A DNA stretch of 64,000 bases from an uncultured Chloroflexota bacterium (GTDB lineage Bacteria > Chloroflexota > UBA4733). Of the stretch, positions 33,801-41,926 are shown piece after piece (the first letter of the stretch is position 1; each line of letters opens with the position of its first letter). The notes beneath the pieces were generated by a model. It was not told the DNA's origin and searched no databases. It saw nothing but the letters and a program-made list of their open reading frames with translations. The stretch lies in NCBI GenBank assembly GCA_937967325.1, contig CALBSQ010000305.1, positions 4,700-68,699 on the forward strand, written 5' to 3'. Both the position numbers and the translations under genes were made by a program.

Positions 33801-33962
33801 TACTTCGCGCTGCGCCATCCGGACCAGCGGGTGGGTTTGCAAGTACACCGGGTCGTACAGGTGCGCCAGCGCATCACGGACCTGGCGGGCGAAGGCGTCG
33901 AAGGCATGGTCGGGTCGAGGCCCCTCGTCCTCACGATGGGCGGATACGTTCTGAAGCGACAC
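30879..33962 (-). CDS. STAND ATPase regulator with C-terminal TPR array
   Basis: About 1027 residues from GTG 33962, 5 nt behind AAGGGGGGT; the frame runs further upstream over unconserved sequence. Residues 1-150 are helical and end with a possible DNA-binding segment (LLTLRYVEGLEVANVQTRLAVSRSEYFREQ). Residues about 180-450 form an AfsR/NB-ARC-type NTPase: FIGREADLATV, Walker A GPPGTGKTR, Walker B LLLILDNCEHL, LATSRQPLGITGE. The C-terminal 500 residues are TPR-like repeats (for example YARARAHFEANLATG-type units). Such proteins act as NTP-driven signalling switches. The ligand is unknown; a decayed hydrolase gene lies upstream. Confidence 0.85.
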   Translation of the reverse strand: MSLQNVSAHREDEGPRPDHAFDAFARQVRDALAHLYDPVYLQTHPLVRMAQREVGMAAVVAGRFLRQQILEAIAALRPDTDATARDPAGRRFQLLTLRYVEGLEVANVQTRLAVSRSEYFREQRRALDAVVSVLRERWNPLVDGPDITPPPLRSLRDAEERASRNGAPRAAPLLPLPLNSFIGREADLATVTQWLIGVAGDASAPRLVTLTGPPGTGKTRLAFEVGSQVQRHYQDGAWLVELAGLADPALVPQALAAILGVPEQAGQPLLATLVAAVGDRHLLLILDNCEHLLDACAPTAEALLRSCPRLCILATSRQPLGITGEVSWPVTPLALPPAGGGPALTDLACCDAVRLFLDRAAAAVPAFALTERNAPAVSEICRGLDGLPLALELAAARVKVLSAEQIAAHLDDRFGLLRAGSRTAPPRQQTLRATVDWSYDLLSSLERQLFDRLAVFAGGCALEALEAVGAGDGVPVERVLELLARLVDQSLVVVEQRDGAVRYRLLETMRAYGQERLLEAGDMERTRRKHSDWCLGLAAAGEAGLVTAEHGAWRERLELEHDNCRAALAWCVNNDPGCGLQLAAHLAWFWLAAAHLTEGRRWLAALLATPGHAVHRVKALVGAGMLAYYQGDGQHARLLLTESFALSRALGDTWSAGWSLRYLGHLAQSEDNDNATAQALMAESLALLRGIDDVYGTGMAYSCLGIHVLMDGDEGRAEQLFHEGLAYAQEHGDIMAVRRAGFRLGQLARQQGDYAQARAHFEANLATGRQNNQKGGFNVLGELAGLAQLEGDYAQAQVLSEERLRLLRDRGDRAGVASVLATQGNIARLQGERERARELLEQSLALYRELGNKRGMADVFHLLGNLALDARDESRAADWYASGLTLSRAIGDRHLSGLIQGNLGNLARRQQDAERARVCWLESLAQLQSCGHRWCHGWALAHMGMLAGECGDHERGVRLIAAATATHALFWTSLDPEQRRGCAASLSVSWSKLGEERYTACWTAGRALAVKDAIAAALANDGCSDER

Positions 33963-34120
33963 AGCGCACCCCCCTTGACTCCCCGAGCGCCACGCCCGCC
34001 AGTAGGAACAGGCCGCGATTTGACGGCGGGGCGAAGCGCCGAGTAGGGCGATTGTAGGCGTTTGCCCGGCTGGATGGAAGCGGGTGGCGGCGGTCGCCGC
34101 CGCACCACATGCGGACCGTT

Positions 34121-34365
34121 TGGGGACCTTTCCCCAGATGAGGTGGCCGGCATGGTGCTGGTCGATTCCTCGCACGAAGACCAGGTGGTCGGCTGGAGCG
34201 CCGTGCTCACGCCGTCCCAACTCACGACGATCAAGAACGGCGTCGCCGCCAACCCCGAGGGCGTCGACATCGATGCCAGTTAGGTCCAAATGCGGGCGGC
34301 GGCGCCACTTCCGAACATCCCCCTGGTCGTCCTGAGCCACACCATCCCACCGGCAGAGGGCGAGG
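34121..34365 (+). pseudogene. Alpha/beta hydrolase remnant with in-frame stop
   Basis: The frame encodes SPDEVAGMVLVDSSHEDQ, a common strand-plus-loop of alpha/beta hydrolases, then ANPEGVDIDAS and a TAG at 34281-34283; the same frame resumes with APLPNIPLVVLSHTIPP, the next conserved strand. The N-terminal half with the nucleophile is missing. The gene is clearly dead. Bases 34366-34512 show nothing further. Confidence 0.65.
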
Positions 34366-34512
34366 GCGTCGGGCCGCTCTCCCCTTACTCGCACTGGTCA
34401 TGCGAAACCACCTTGCTCGTAGAGACGACGCGCTTGTGCATTGCCTCGCGTAACCCTTCACCATCTCCGAGCGCCGGCGCCGGGGCGCCGCCTTTAGGCT
34501 AGTATATCCGTC

Positions 34513-35244
34513 GTGATACGTCCCAAAGCACTCCCGAGTCGCTACGGAGGAATCGGCGGAGGCGCGACTCTCGCCATCCTCATCGCCCTCTACCTCGTGG
34601 GCGCTTTCAAGCTGGGCGTGATTCGTTGGGACGGCCTATCGCCGGAACCGTATCGGTACGTGTCGCCTCCTCCCGGTGTCCAGAATCCCGGCCCCCCCGC
34701 ATCGGCGAGCCAGCAAATCACCTTCACCAATGGCGTGTCCAACCAGGCGCAGGTCTACACCTCGGACTTGCAGGCCCAGCTCATCCTTGGCGACGGCGCC
34801 TTTCCGCCGGACGCTACCAACAGCCCGGTTGCCGTGACCATCACGCCGCAGGCGCCGCCCCAACGTGCCAATCTCCAGTTTCACGGCAACGCCTACGTCG
34901 TCCACGCGGCGTACGCCTCGGGCGCCCCGGTGCCTGAGCCTTGGAAGAAGCCGGCGCTCGTGTACCTGCGCTTCCCTTCCGGCTCCTCGCCGAACGGCCT
35001 GTACCTCCTAACCGGCGGGCAAGCCACCCGTGTCAGTCCGACCGTCGACTTCCCCAGTTCGACCGTCCAAGGCAACAGCGACCAGGGGGGCGCCTTTGTC
35101 GCCGCCGGACCGCCGGTGGCGGCCAAGCCGCTCAGCAACAACCCTGCCCTTCTAGCCGCGCTCTTCACCGCGCCCGGAATCCTCATCGTTGCCGTTGGCG
35201 TAGTGCTGGCCCTGCGGTACCGAGCGGCGAACCGGCAACAGTAG
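34513..35244 (+). CDS. Membrane-anchored hypothetical protein
   Basis: 243 residues from GTG 34513. One membrane helix near each end (GGGATLAILIALYLVGAF and LAALFTAPGILIVAVGVVLAL) frames an extracytoplasmic domain of about 160 residues rich in Pro, Ser and Gln. The domain has beta-like stretches (QITFTNGVSNQAQVYTS, AVTITPQAPPQRANLQFHGN, PALVYLRFPSGSSPNGLYLL). No Cys, no known family. It converges with the copper-region genes; a strong hairpin follows the stop. Confidence 0.65.
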   Translation: MIRPKALPSRYGGIGGGATLAILIALYLVGAFKLGVIRWDGLSPEPYRYVSPPPGVQNPGPPASASQQITFTNGVSNQAQVYTSDLQAQLILGDGAFPPDATNSPVAVTITPQAPPQRANLQFHGNAYVVHAAYASGAPVPEPWKKPALVYLRFPSGSSPNGLYLLTGGQATRVSPTVDFPSSTVQGNSDQGGAFVAAGPPVAAKPLSNNPALLAALFTAPGILIVAVGVVLALRYRAANRQQ

Positions 35245-35283
35245 CCGGTACAAACGTCCTTTCCCCGGGAATGGGCGTACCGG

Positions 35284-35330
35284 GGACCCCTCCTAACCCT
35301 CCCCGCCGCGGGGAGGGTTAGGAGGGGTCC
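35284..35330. terminator. 22-bp perfect inverted repeat between convergent genes
   Basis: Bases 35284-35305 pair exactly with 35309-35330 around a 3-nt loop, 39 bases after the stop of the + strand gene and 14 bases before the end of the - strand gene. It probably terminates both. Its CCCTCCTAACCCTCCCC arm looks like an interspersed repeat type. Confidence 0.75.
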
Positions 35331-35344
35331 GCCTTCGTCCCTGA

Positions 35345-35905
35345 TCACACTCGCCGCCGCAAGAAGCGGCGCACCTCGCCTACCAGAATCAGCCCGACGA
35401 CCGCGATAGGGATGATGGTGCAGGCAAGCTCAAATGGGGTGAAGCCAAGGAGGGCTGCGCTGACGTCGGCCGAGAAATGGACCTCGCCACCGCCTTGCGG
35501 TCCTTGAACCTGAATCGTAAAGAGCCATCGCCCAGCATCCGGCACCCGAACGTTGGCGGCATAATACTGCTTATTCGTTGCGTTCGCGTGCGTCGCGGGG
35601 TAGCCGGCCACGTCGGCCGGGCGAGCGGCCGGAGCGGCCTGAACACGAACGTCAGCGTCCGGTACGAGCTGGTCAACGCCTTCCAGGACAATGGCGGACA
35701 CGTCGGCGATGCCTGTTCGCAGCGGGTTGGGGCTGGTCGTCACCGTCACGCGGTACGGCCCTACCACTTGATCCGCGACCTGCACCACACCACCGTCGGC
35801 CATGGCCGCGGCCGGAGCGGCACCGAGTAAGAGGACCGATCCTGCGATGAGCAGCGTTGAGATGCGTAACCTCAGGCGGTCGCAGGACCACGAAGCTGGC
35901 TGCAT
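35345..35905 (-). CDS. Secreted FixH/YtkA-like protein with C-terminal membrane helix
   Basis: 186 residues. A signal peptide (LLIAGSVLLLGAAPAAA-M) is followed by a beta-sandwich of the FixH/YtkA kind: VVGPYRVTVTTSPNPLRTGIADVSAIVLE and VRVPDAGRWLFTIQVQGPQGGGEVHF. A membrane helix (FELACTIIPIAVVGLILV) and a basic tail close the protein. The same fold occurs several times in the CopC-CopD fusion encoded upstream on this strand, so a role in copper handling or heme-copper oxidase assembly is plausible. Confidence 0.7.
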   Translation of the reverse strand: MQPASWSCDRLRLRISTLLIAGSVLLLGAAPAAAMADGGVVQVADQVVGPYRVTVTTSPNPLRTGIADVSAIVLEGVDQLVPDADVRVQAAPAARPADVAGYPATHANATNKQYYAANVRVPDAGRWLFTIQVQGPQGGGEVHFSADVSAALLGFTPFELACTIIPIAVVGLILVGEVRRFLRRRV

Positions 35906-35927
35906 CGATATGACGCTGTCCCTCTGT

Positions 35928-36914
35928 CTACCCGGCGTAGGCGATGCCGTTGGGCGAGGCGCCGATAGCGATGCGACCGACCGTCCGGCTGTCAGTAGGA
36001 TTCACCACGGTAATCGTGGCTCCTCCCTGGTCGGTGACGTACAGGCGCGAGCCGTCCGGCGTCACGATAACACCGTGCGCGCTCGGTCCGGCGGGAATGC
36101 GGCGAAGCTCGCGCAAGGTGGCGACATCGACCACCGAGACCATCCCGGGGTTCATGCAGGCGACGTAGAGCAGCTTGCCATCCGGTGACAACGTCTCCAT
36201 AGCTGGAAGTGAGGCCACCGGCACGACCCCGACCACTGACTGCGATGTCGTGTCGATCTTGTCGACACTGGTACCAAGGTAGTTGGTAGTGAAGGCGAAG
36301 CGACCATCGGCGGTGAAGACGACTTCATAGGGGTTCGGACCGGTTGGAATGCGCTTGACGACCTTTTGCTGCTGGACATCCACCACGTCAACCGTGTTGT
36401 CGCGCGTGCTGGTGACGTAGACCTGCTGGCCGTCCGGGCTCACCCGGACGCCGTGGGGCAAGGCTCCAACGGGAATGTGCGCCAACAATTTCCGGGACTT
36501 CGGATCGATGACTGCCAGCGCGTTCACCGTGCCCAGGCTGACGTAGAGCCGGTCGCCCGACGGCGAGAAATTGAGGTCGTCGGAGAAGGCGCCGACGTCT
36601 ACCCCACCAAGCTTCGCTCCCGTCGAGGCGGAAAAGATCTCGACTTTGGAGCCGCCGTACGAGGTGACCCAGAGATTCGTCCCATCGGGGCTGACTGTGA
36701 GGTGGTGCGGCTTCGGCTCGGTCTGGAGATGGGCCACGGTCTTTCCCGACGCGAGATCGACGACCGAGACTGAGTTGGCGTCGGCATCGGCAGTGAAGAC
36801 TCGTGGCCCGGCGGGCATCCCGGCGACGGGCCCCGTCGTCGCCGAGCTGCAGCCGGCCAGGCCAAGCGCCGCTAACCCCGCGCCGGAAAGCAGAGTGCGC
36901 CTGCTCATCCTCAC
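35928..36914 (-). CDS. YncE-like seven-bladed beta-propeller lipoprotein
   Basis: About 328 residues. GTG 36914 lies 7 nt behind GGAAGGTGG; ATG 36908 is an alternative. The signal peptide has a twin Arg (MSRRTLLSG) and a lipobox LAGC-S, so Tat-dependent export followed by lipidation is possible. The body is a run of YVTN-type repeats, each with SPDG or TADG, LYVxS/T and VDVVDV elements, for example LPHGVRVSPDGQQVYVTS and AHGVIVTPDGSRLYVTD. Such propellers bind partners or ligands at the surface; no enzymatic site is evident. It sits between two copper-related genes. Confidence 0.88.
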   Translation of the reverse strand: MRMSRRTLLSGAGLAALGLAGCSSATTGPVAGMPAGPRVFTADADANSVSVVDLASGKTVAHLQTEPKPHHLTVSPDGTNLWVTSYGGSKVEIFSASTGAKLGGVDVGAFSDDLNFSPSGDRLYVSLGTVNALAVIDPKSRKLLAHIPVGALPHGVRVSPDGQQVYVTSTRDNTVDVVDVQQQKVVKRIPTGPNPYEVVFTADGRFAFTTNYLGTSVDKIDTTSQSVVGVVPVASLPAMETLSPDGKLLYVACMNPGMVSVVDVATLRELRRIPAGPSAHGVIVTPDGSRLYVTDQGGATITVVNPTDSRTVGRIAIGASPNGIAYAG

Positions 36915-37033
36915 GATCGATCCACCTTCCCTGCGAACCAAGCGGCTCGGGAGCGAGCGGCTGCCGGTTCAGCCGGCTAACAATACACCACTCTCAAGTC
37001 TACGTTGACGATGTCACACCACATCGGCAGTCC

Positions 37034-40000
37034 TCACGATCCAAGCCGCAGCGCGAGGCCATCGGCCGAACAGGAAAGATGAAGTGCGCCGCCGCGGGGC
37101 GGGACGAAGGAGAGGTCCCCCACCCCATCCGCGTCTACCGGAGCCCGCAGTCCGAGCTCGTCGAGGCGCACCTGACTGCCACAGGCGGGATGATCCACGT
37201 ACAGGGCTTGTAAGTCGACGCGCCGTCCCGCCCTCACAGTTACCTGTGCCGGATCAACGTCAGATGGATAGATCGCCACGTCCACGATCTGAGCTGGACC
37301 AGCAGGGCGCGTGTCGAAAGCCGAGACCGGCCCGCTGGGCTGGTCGGCGGGAACCTGAATGGAGAAGAGCGCGGAGGTCAATCGGCCGTCGCTGCGCCTG
37401 ATGCGCAGCGCCATCCACCACGGCCCTTCCATTACGATGAGCATCCCCTGAGCTCGATACGTGCCGTCGGCGACGCGGGTAGCGGTGACGCCATGTGCTC
37501 CGTGCGACATGCCTTGCATGGCGAACTGGACGTCAACTTGCTGCACGTCCGTGGCCGGCTGCCCGGCCCGATTGAGCAAGCGGATGGCCACGCTGGCCGG
37601 GCGGAAGATCGCCGGCTGTAACTGGAGGACGATGTCGAGATCGCCAAAGGTGCGGCGCTGCGCGATGAGCGGTCCGTTCGCTGTCGGCACCGGCAGCGGA
37701 GCGTCGGACGTTGGAGAACTCGCCGACATAGCACCGGGTTGGGCGTTTACGTCGCTTGGGGCGCGACGTTCGGCAGCCACGCCGGCGATGGTAGCCGTGG
37801 CGACGGATTCCGCCGGCAGCGCGGTCGGAGACGCCGACACCGCCGCGAACGCGCTTCCCCCCGAAGCCCTGGCAGGGACCTGGACCGCGGCCTGCCCGGT
37901 CCCAGGCCCACCTAGAGAACCAAGGAGACCGCGGTCGCGCACATTGAAGGCGAACTGCAGCTGTACTGTCCTCCCGTCGCTCAGCGTCACGGTGGCGTCG
38001 GCGAGCCATGCGCCGGCCATACTCAGGTCGACAGTAGACCCGTAGCTCCCAAGCGATCCTGGTCTGGGCTGCAAAGTCGTCTGGCTGAGGTGCGCGTGCT
38101 CCGGCATCAGCCACAGCACCTGAATCTGCGCCGCGCTCAGGGGCTGTCCGGAGCTGTTAGTAAGATGCATTACCGCTTGGGCGACTCCTACCGTCGGCGG
38201 ATCCGGCTGTATCGCCAGTGTCGCGTGGAGCATTTCCGCCGATGGCGTCGGGACCGGACTCGGCGCTGCCGGAGGCGCCGTCGGGACCGGCGAGGACGGA
38301 GCCGCGACGGGAATACTAAAGTTGCTGTCGACCTCGGGGAAGTTGTCGCGGCGCACCGTCATCAGCACTTGCCAAATGCCGGACACAGCGAACGCGGGCG
38401 CATTCAGGGTGTACTGGCCGTCCCCATTATGTTGAGTGGTGAGCACTCGTGTGCCCACGTCGATGGATTGCGCAGTCAAGCGCAGCTTGACCTCGGCATT
38501 GTTTACCGGCTTGCCGTCGCTGCCCTCCACCTGGACGGTGAACTGAGAGGTTGCCCCGGCCACCGCTGGGTTGGCGGCAAGGCTTAGAGCAAGATCTCCG
38601 GCCTTGGTCGCGGCGGCGAAGGATCGCGGCGCGGCAGCCGGCGTCGCTGTCGGCGTCGGCGGAACCGGGGTCGCCGTGGCCGGCAGCGCCGCCAGCGCCA
38701 CCGAGACGTCCAGCTTTACCGCCGCCGCCGCCAGCGCCACACCCGGCGGTCCGACCTCCAGCATCGTGCCAGCGGCGAGGAGGACGACACCGGCGATGGC
38801 GAACTCTCGCCGCATCGCCTGTAGCAGGGGACGACCGGCCTCGGCGGCCAGAGCAAACACGCTAGCGGGCGCCGCGGACGCTGAGCCGCCAGCCGGCGCG
38901 GTTGGCGCTGCCGCGTGGGCCATGGCCGGTGTCGCCGCGCCGGTCGTGGCGTTGGCCAGGTGCGCCAGTGTGCGGCGATTGGCCGCGCCGAAGAGGATCA
39001 GGACCAGCAGGAGTGCGACCTTCACGTCCAACGCCTGACCATACGCGCTAGTTAGGAGATCTCCAAACGATGGAAGGAGTAGGATCGCCGCGTACGTTCC
39101 GGTCAGCACGATCAGGCCGACGCTGGCGAGCGCCAGCGGTGAGAAGCGCGCGATGGCTCGCGCCGCGACGGCCGCGCGCTGCATCTCGGCAAGGCGCCGC
39201 CAGACCGGCCAGAGCAGCAGCGCCGCGTAGGCAAGGCCGCCAACCCACACCCCAACGGCGAGCAGGTGAACCGAGAGGTCCAGCGTCCCCAGCGGACCCT
39301 GCCGCGCCACATGTCCGGCGGCGAGGTGGCTGTCGAGCGCCTGACTGACCAGGCCCACGGCGGCGACTAGCGCCAGCGCGGCGTGGGCAGGAGCATCCAA
39401 CTGAGCAAGCACATGCCCGCCGGCGCGGCGCGGCATCAGGACACCGATCAGCGCGATGACCGCGAGCAGCGCAAAGGCTGCTTCGCGCACGGTCCAGACG
39501 CGTCCAGACCAAGGCGCCAGCAGCGCGCCGAGTACGGCCCCGGACACCAGATCGCCGGGAGGCAGGCCGGTGGCAATCTCCGCCTTAGCCAGCAATGAAA
39601 GGAAGGCGCCGCCAGCTCCCAACGCGGCACAGATTAGGACCAGCGTGTAGAAGCGCCGGCACAGTCGCCCCGCCAGAGCACTGCCGTCGACGCCCACCGA
39701 ACCGAGCGCCGGCAGCAAGCAAACGAGCGCAAACATCGCGCCTCCGGCGGACAAGACGAGGGCCGTAAAGGCCAGCCAGCCGGCGACCAGATCGACCGCC
39801 GCCGTGGGCCGGTCAGTGGCTGGGTTGAGCAGGTCGGCCACGGCCTGCTCGGATTGGGACGGCAACGGTAGGGGGGTTGGCGCCGGAGTAGCAGTCGCCG
39901 ATGGTCCGGCCGCTCCGGCTGCCGCGACCACGTCGGGAGCCGCGGTCGGCGTGGGCACCGCGACGGTAAAGGCAAAGCCCCCCTTGTTGGGATGGCCGTC

Positions 40001-40354
40001 GTCCGCCGAAACGTTGGACCAGACGACCGTGTAGACCCCCGGCGGGAGTGGCTGCAGATCCACCCCCATATGCAGTGTGTTGCCAGGGTCGACCTTCGTG
40101 TCGCCCTGGTCGACCCGTTGCCGCTCGCCATTGAAGACCTGGATCGTCGACACCCCGGGAGTAAGGTGTTCAGTAAACCAAATATCGACTCGTTGCGGGG
40201 GTGTCGCCAGCACGGCGCCCGGCTGGGGATCGGACTTGTCGGCGTAGGCATGCGCCAGCGCTTCGGCCGGATGCAGTGCGAGCCAGATCATGGCCAGGCA
40301 GACGCAAAGGACGGCAGCCCGATGCCTGGAGATTCCGGGACGAACAACGGCCAT
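37034..40354 (-). CDS. Giant CopC-CopD-FixH-cupredoxin fusion, copper handling
   Basis: About 1106 residues; ATG 40354 has AGAGG 7 nt upstream. Order of parts: signal peptide; CopC (about 35-125) with the mature N-terminal HAYADKSDPQPGA and the ADDGHPNKGGF copper site; Pro/Ala linker; CopD-like membrane domain (about 160-510) with eight or more helices; then three FixH/YtkA-like beta-sandwiches separated by Pro/Ser linkers (about 570-660, 690-790, 890-985); and a C-terminal cupredoxin-like domain with a Cys-containing VDHPACGSQV loop and HLSCSADG. CopC/CopD take up or buffer copper at the membrane. All parts are usually separate genes. The frame is intact. Confidence 0.88.
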   Translation of the reverse strand: MAVVRPGISRHRAAVLCVCLAMIWLALHPAEALAHAYADKSDPQPGAVLATPPQRVDIWFTEHLTPGVSTIQVFNGERQRVDQGDTKVDPGNTLHMGVDLQPLPPGVYTVVWSNVSADDGHPNKGGFAFTVAVPTPTAAPDVVAAAGAAGPSATATPAPTPLPLPSQSEQAVADLLNPATDRPTAAVDLVAGWLAFTALVLSAGGAMFALVCLLPALGSVGVDGSALAGRLCRRFYTLVLICAALGAGGAFLSLLAKAEIATGLPPGDLVSGAVLGALLAPWSGRVWTVREAAFALLAVIALIGVLMPRRAGGHVLAQLDAPAHAALALVAAVGLVSQALDSHLAAGHVARQGPLGTLDLSVHLLAVGVWVGGLAYAALLLWPVWRRLAEMQRAAVAARAIARFSPLALASVGLIVLTGTYAAILLLPSFGDLLTSAYGQALDVKVALLLVLILFGAANRRTLAHLANATTGAATPAMAHAAAPTAPAGGSASAAPASVFALAAEAGRPLLQAMRREFAIAGVVLLAAGTMLEVGPPGVALAAAAVKLDVSVALAALPATATPVPPTPTATPAAAPRSFAAATKAGDLALSLAANPAVAGATSQFTVQVEGSDGKPVNNAEVKLRLTAQSIDVGTRVLTTQHNGDGQYTLNAPAFAVSGIWQVLMTVRRDNFPEVDSNFSIPVAAPSSPVPTAPPAAPSPVPTPSAEMLHATLAIQPDPPTVGVAQAVMHLTNSSGQPLSAAQIQVLWLMPEHAHLSQTTLQPRPGSLGSYGSTVDLSMAGAWLADATVTLSDGRTVQLQFAFNVRDRGLLGSLGGPGTGQAAVQVPARASGGSAFAAVSASPTALPAESVATATIAGVAAERRAPSDVNAQPGAMSASSPTSDAPLPVPTANGPLIAQRRTFGDLDIVLQLQPAIFRPASVAIRLLNRAGQPATDVQQVDVQFAMQGMSHGAHGVTATRVADGTYRAQGMLIVMEGPWWMALRIRRSDGRLTSALFSIQVPADQPSGPVSAFDTRPAGPAQIVDVAIYPSDVDPAQVTVRAGRRVDLQALYVDHPACGSQVRLDELGLRAPVDADGVGDLSFVPPRGGALHLSCSADGLALRLGS

Positions 40355-40450
40355 GGCGTCGCCTCTTTCGCGGGTCACTTTGGATCGTACCAGAGGGGAT
40401 CAGGGGCGCGTGGAGCGTCAAGCAGTACGCGCCCCCAATCGTCGGCGCGG

Positions 40451-41041
40451 TTAGTCCTGCAGCTGAGGACGCGCCAGTCCGAAGGCGATGGCAATGGCGA
40501 CAACTAATGCCGCGACCAGGGCCAAACCGGCCTGGACATCTGCAGCGGTATTCGCCATGCCCCCGCCACCGGACGTCGGCAGCCGCGGCTGCGCCACGGC
40601 CGCGCCGGACGCCGTAGACGCGGAGGAGCTCGCGGCTGGTGCGGGGGTCGGTACGCTGGCAGCCGCAGCGGCGCCGACGCTAAAGGTGAAGGTTCCCTCC
40701 ACGACGCCCTTGTCGTCGTCAGCCACGGAATGCCACTTTACCGTGTAGGTACCGCTGCCGCCGGAACTGATGGGGACCGACGCCACCTTGGGCGCCTCAA
40801 CAGTGACGAGCGTTTTGCCGCCATTGACGCTTTGGCCCTGTGGACCTAGGACGGCAATGATCGTGGCGTTCGGATCAAGGGCGTCGTCGAAGGTGATCGT
40901 TACGCTCGACGGCGCGGCGGCCAGGTGGGCTCCGGTCGCCGGATTGGATGACACATAATGGGCGTGCGCGAGCGCGACCGGCACGACCAGCAGCGACACG
41001 AGAAATCCCGCCACTATTGGCAGGATGCGCAGAGTTCGCAT
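40451..41041 (-). CDS. copC: CopC-domain protein with C-terminal membrane anchor
   Basis: 196 residues; ATG 41041 follows AAAGGA by 6 nt. The signal peptide ends at LAHA so that the mature chain begins with the histidines of HAHYVSSNPATGA, the N-terminal copper ligand of CopC. The beta-barrel runs to about residue 125 (VTITFDDALDPNATIIAV, GTYTVKWHSVADDDKGVVEGTFTF). The second copper motif, normally DGH-x-x-x-G, here reads DDKGVVEG without His, so the metal site is altered. A Pro/Ala/Ser linker and a membrane helix follow. It is probably co-transcribed with the fusion gene 97 bases downstream. Confidence 0.88.
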   Translation of the reverse strand: MRTLRILPIVAGFLVSLLVVPVALAHAHYVSSNPATGAHLAAAPSSVTITFDDALDPNATIIAVLGPQGQSVNGGKTLVTVEAPKVASVPISSGGSGTYTVKWHSVADDDKGVVEGTFTFSVGAAAAASVPTPAPAASSSASTASGAAVAQPRLPTSGGGGMANTAADVQAGLALVAALVVAIAIAFGLARPQLQD

Positions 41042-41310
41042 GAGAATTCCTTTCTATGACGTTACCTCAGCAAAAACCGACACGTCATACGCCTTCGATT
41101 CGCGCCAGTGGTTCGGTGATGGGGCGCCGGGGCGGTGGTCCGCGTCCGGCTCCCCGGCTCCGTTTCAGCCACGCGCGGCCGCCTTGTTTAGGCCGTGTCG
41201 CCCAGGGCGCTTCGCCACGCCATCGGAGCGATGAAGAAGGGAACAATTCGCTCAAGCCCTGGACATGACGCTCGACCATTGGCCGCACTGACCCAGGCAC
41301 GGGGCTGCCG

Positions 41311-41784
41311 CTACCCGACTCGAGGCGGTGGGTCCAAGGGGACGAGCGCCACGGCGCGCCCAGCCATGAGGCCAGGCACCCGCATCGGAAGGGCGGCGAG
41401 GACGACCAGGCTGGCGATTCCGGCCATGATGAGGGCCGACGTATCGCTACCGCTCAACGCCTCCGCGCGCGACAAGGCATGTCGACCATTCGGCGCCGGC
41501 AGGAGGCCGGCAATCGATACGGGCTCAGGCAGGGGAAGGGTGGCCTCGACGACGTCCGTCGCCGTTGTGAAGGGAAGAAAGAATTCGTGCGTGCCAAAGA
41601 GATGAATGTGGACGTGCAGGTGGCCGTCGCTGTGGACGTGGAGGACGACGAGTCCGGCGAAATCCTCTTGATCGAAGCTATCGGCCTGCGCCTGGAGGGG
41701 CAGAACACCGGCGGGGCGGGCAACGACGTTCGGTCGTGCCATCAAGGAAACCGCGACCAGGGCAAGGAGCACCAGGCGGAACAT
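41311..41784 (-). CDS. Small His-rich membrane protein, probable metal binding
   Basis: 157 residues; ATG 41784 follows AGGGAG by 5 nt. After a signal/anchor helix (FRLVLLALVAVSLMA) comes LHVHSDGHLHVHIHLFGTH, seven His in 19 residues, many alternating as on one face of a beta strand. A second membrane helix (ALIMAGIASLVVLAALP) lies near the C-terminus. No family recognised. The location upstream of two CopC proteins suggests copper or another divalent metal. The 269 bases between this gene and copC hold no other gene. Confidence 0.65.
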   Translation of the reverse strand: MFRLVLLALVAVSLMARPNVVARPAGVLPLQAQADSFDQEDFAGLVVLHVHSDGHLHVHIHLFGTHEFFLPFTTATDVVEATLPLPEPVSIAGLLPAPNGRHALSRAEALSGSDTSALIMAGIASLVVLAALPMRVPGLMAGRAVALVPLDPPPRVG

Positions 41785-41926
41785 TGCCACTCCCTGTGGC
41801 GCCCTCACATCGCCACCGTCAATAGTACCCCATAGGACTCACTCTGGCTGGCTGAGCCGCTGCATCGGCGCCTCCTGGCCGATGGTCGGTGATCCGCCAG
41901 GTCCGGCTCCGCGCGGCGATCACGCC

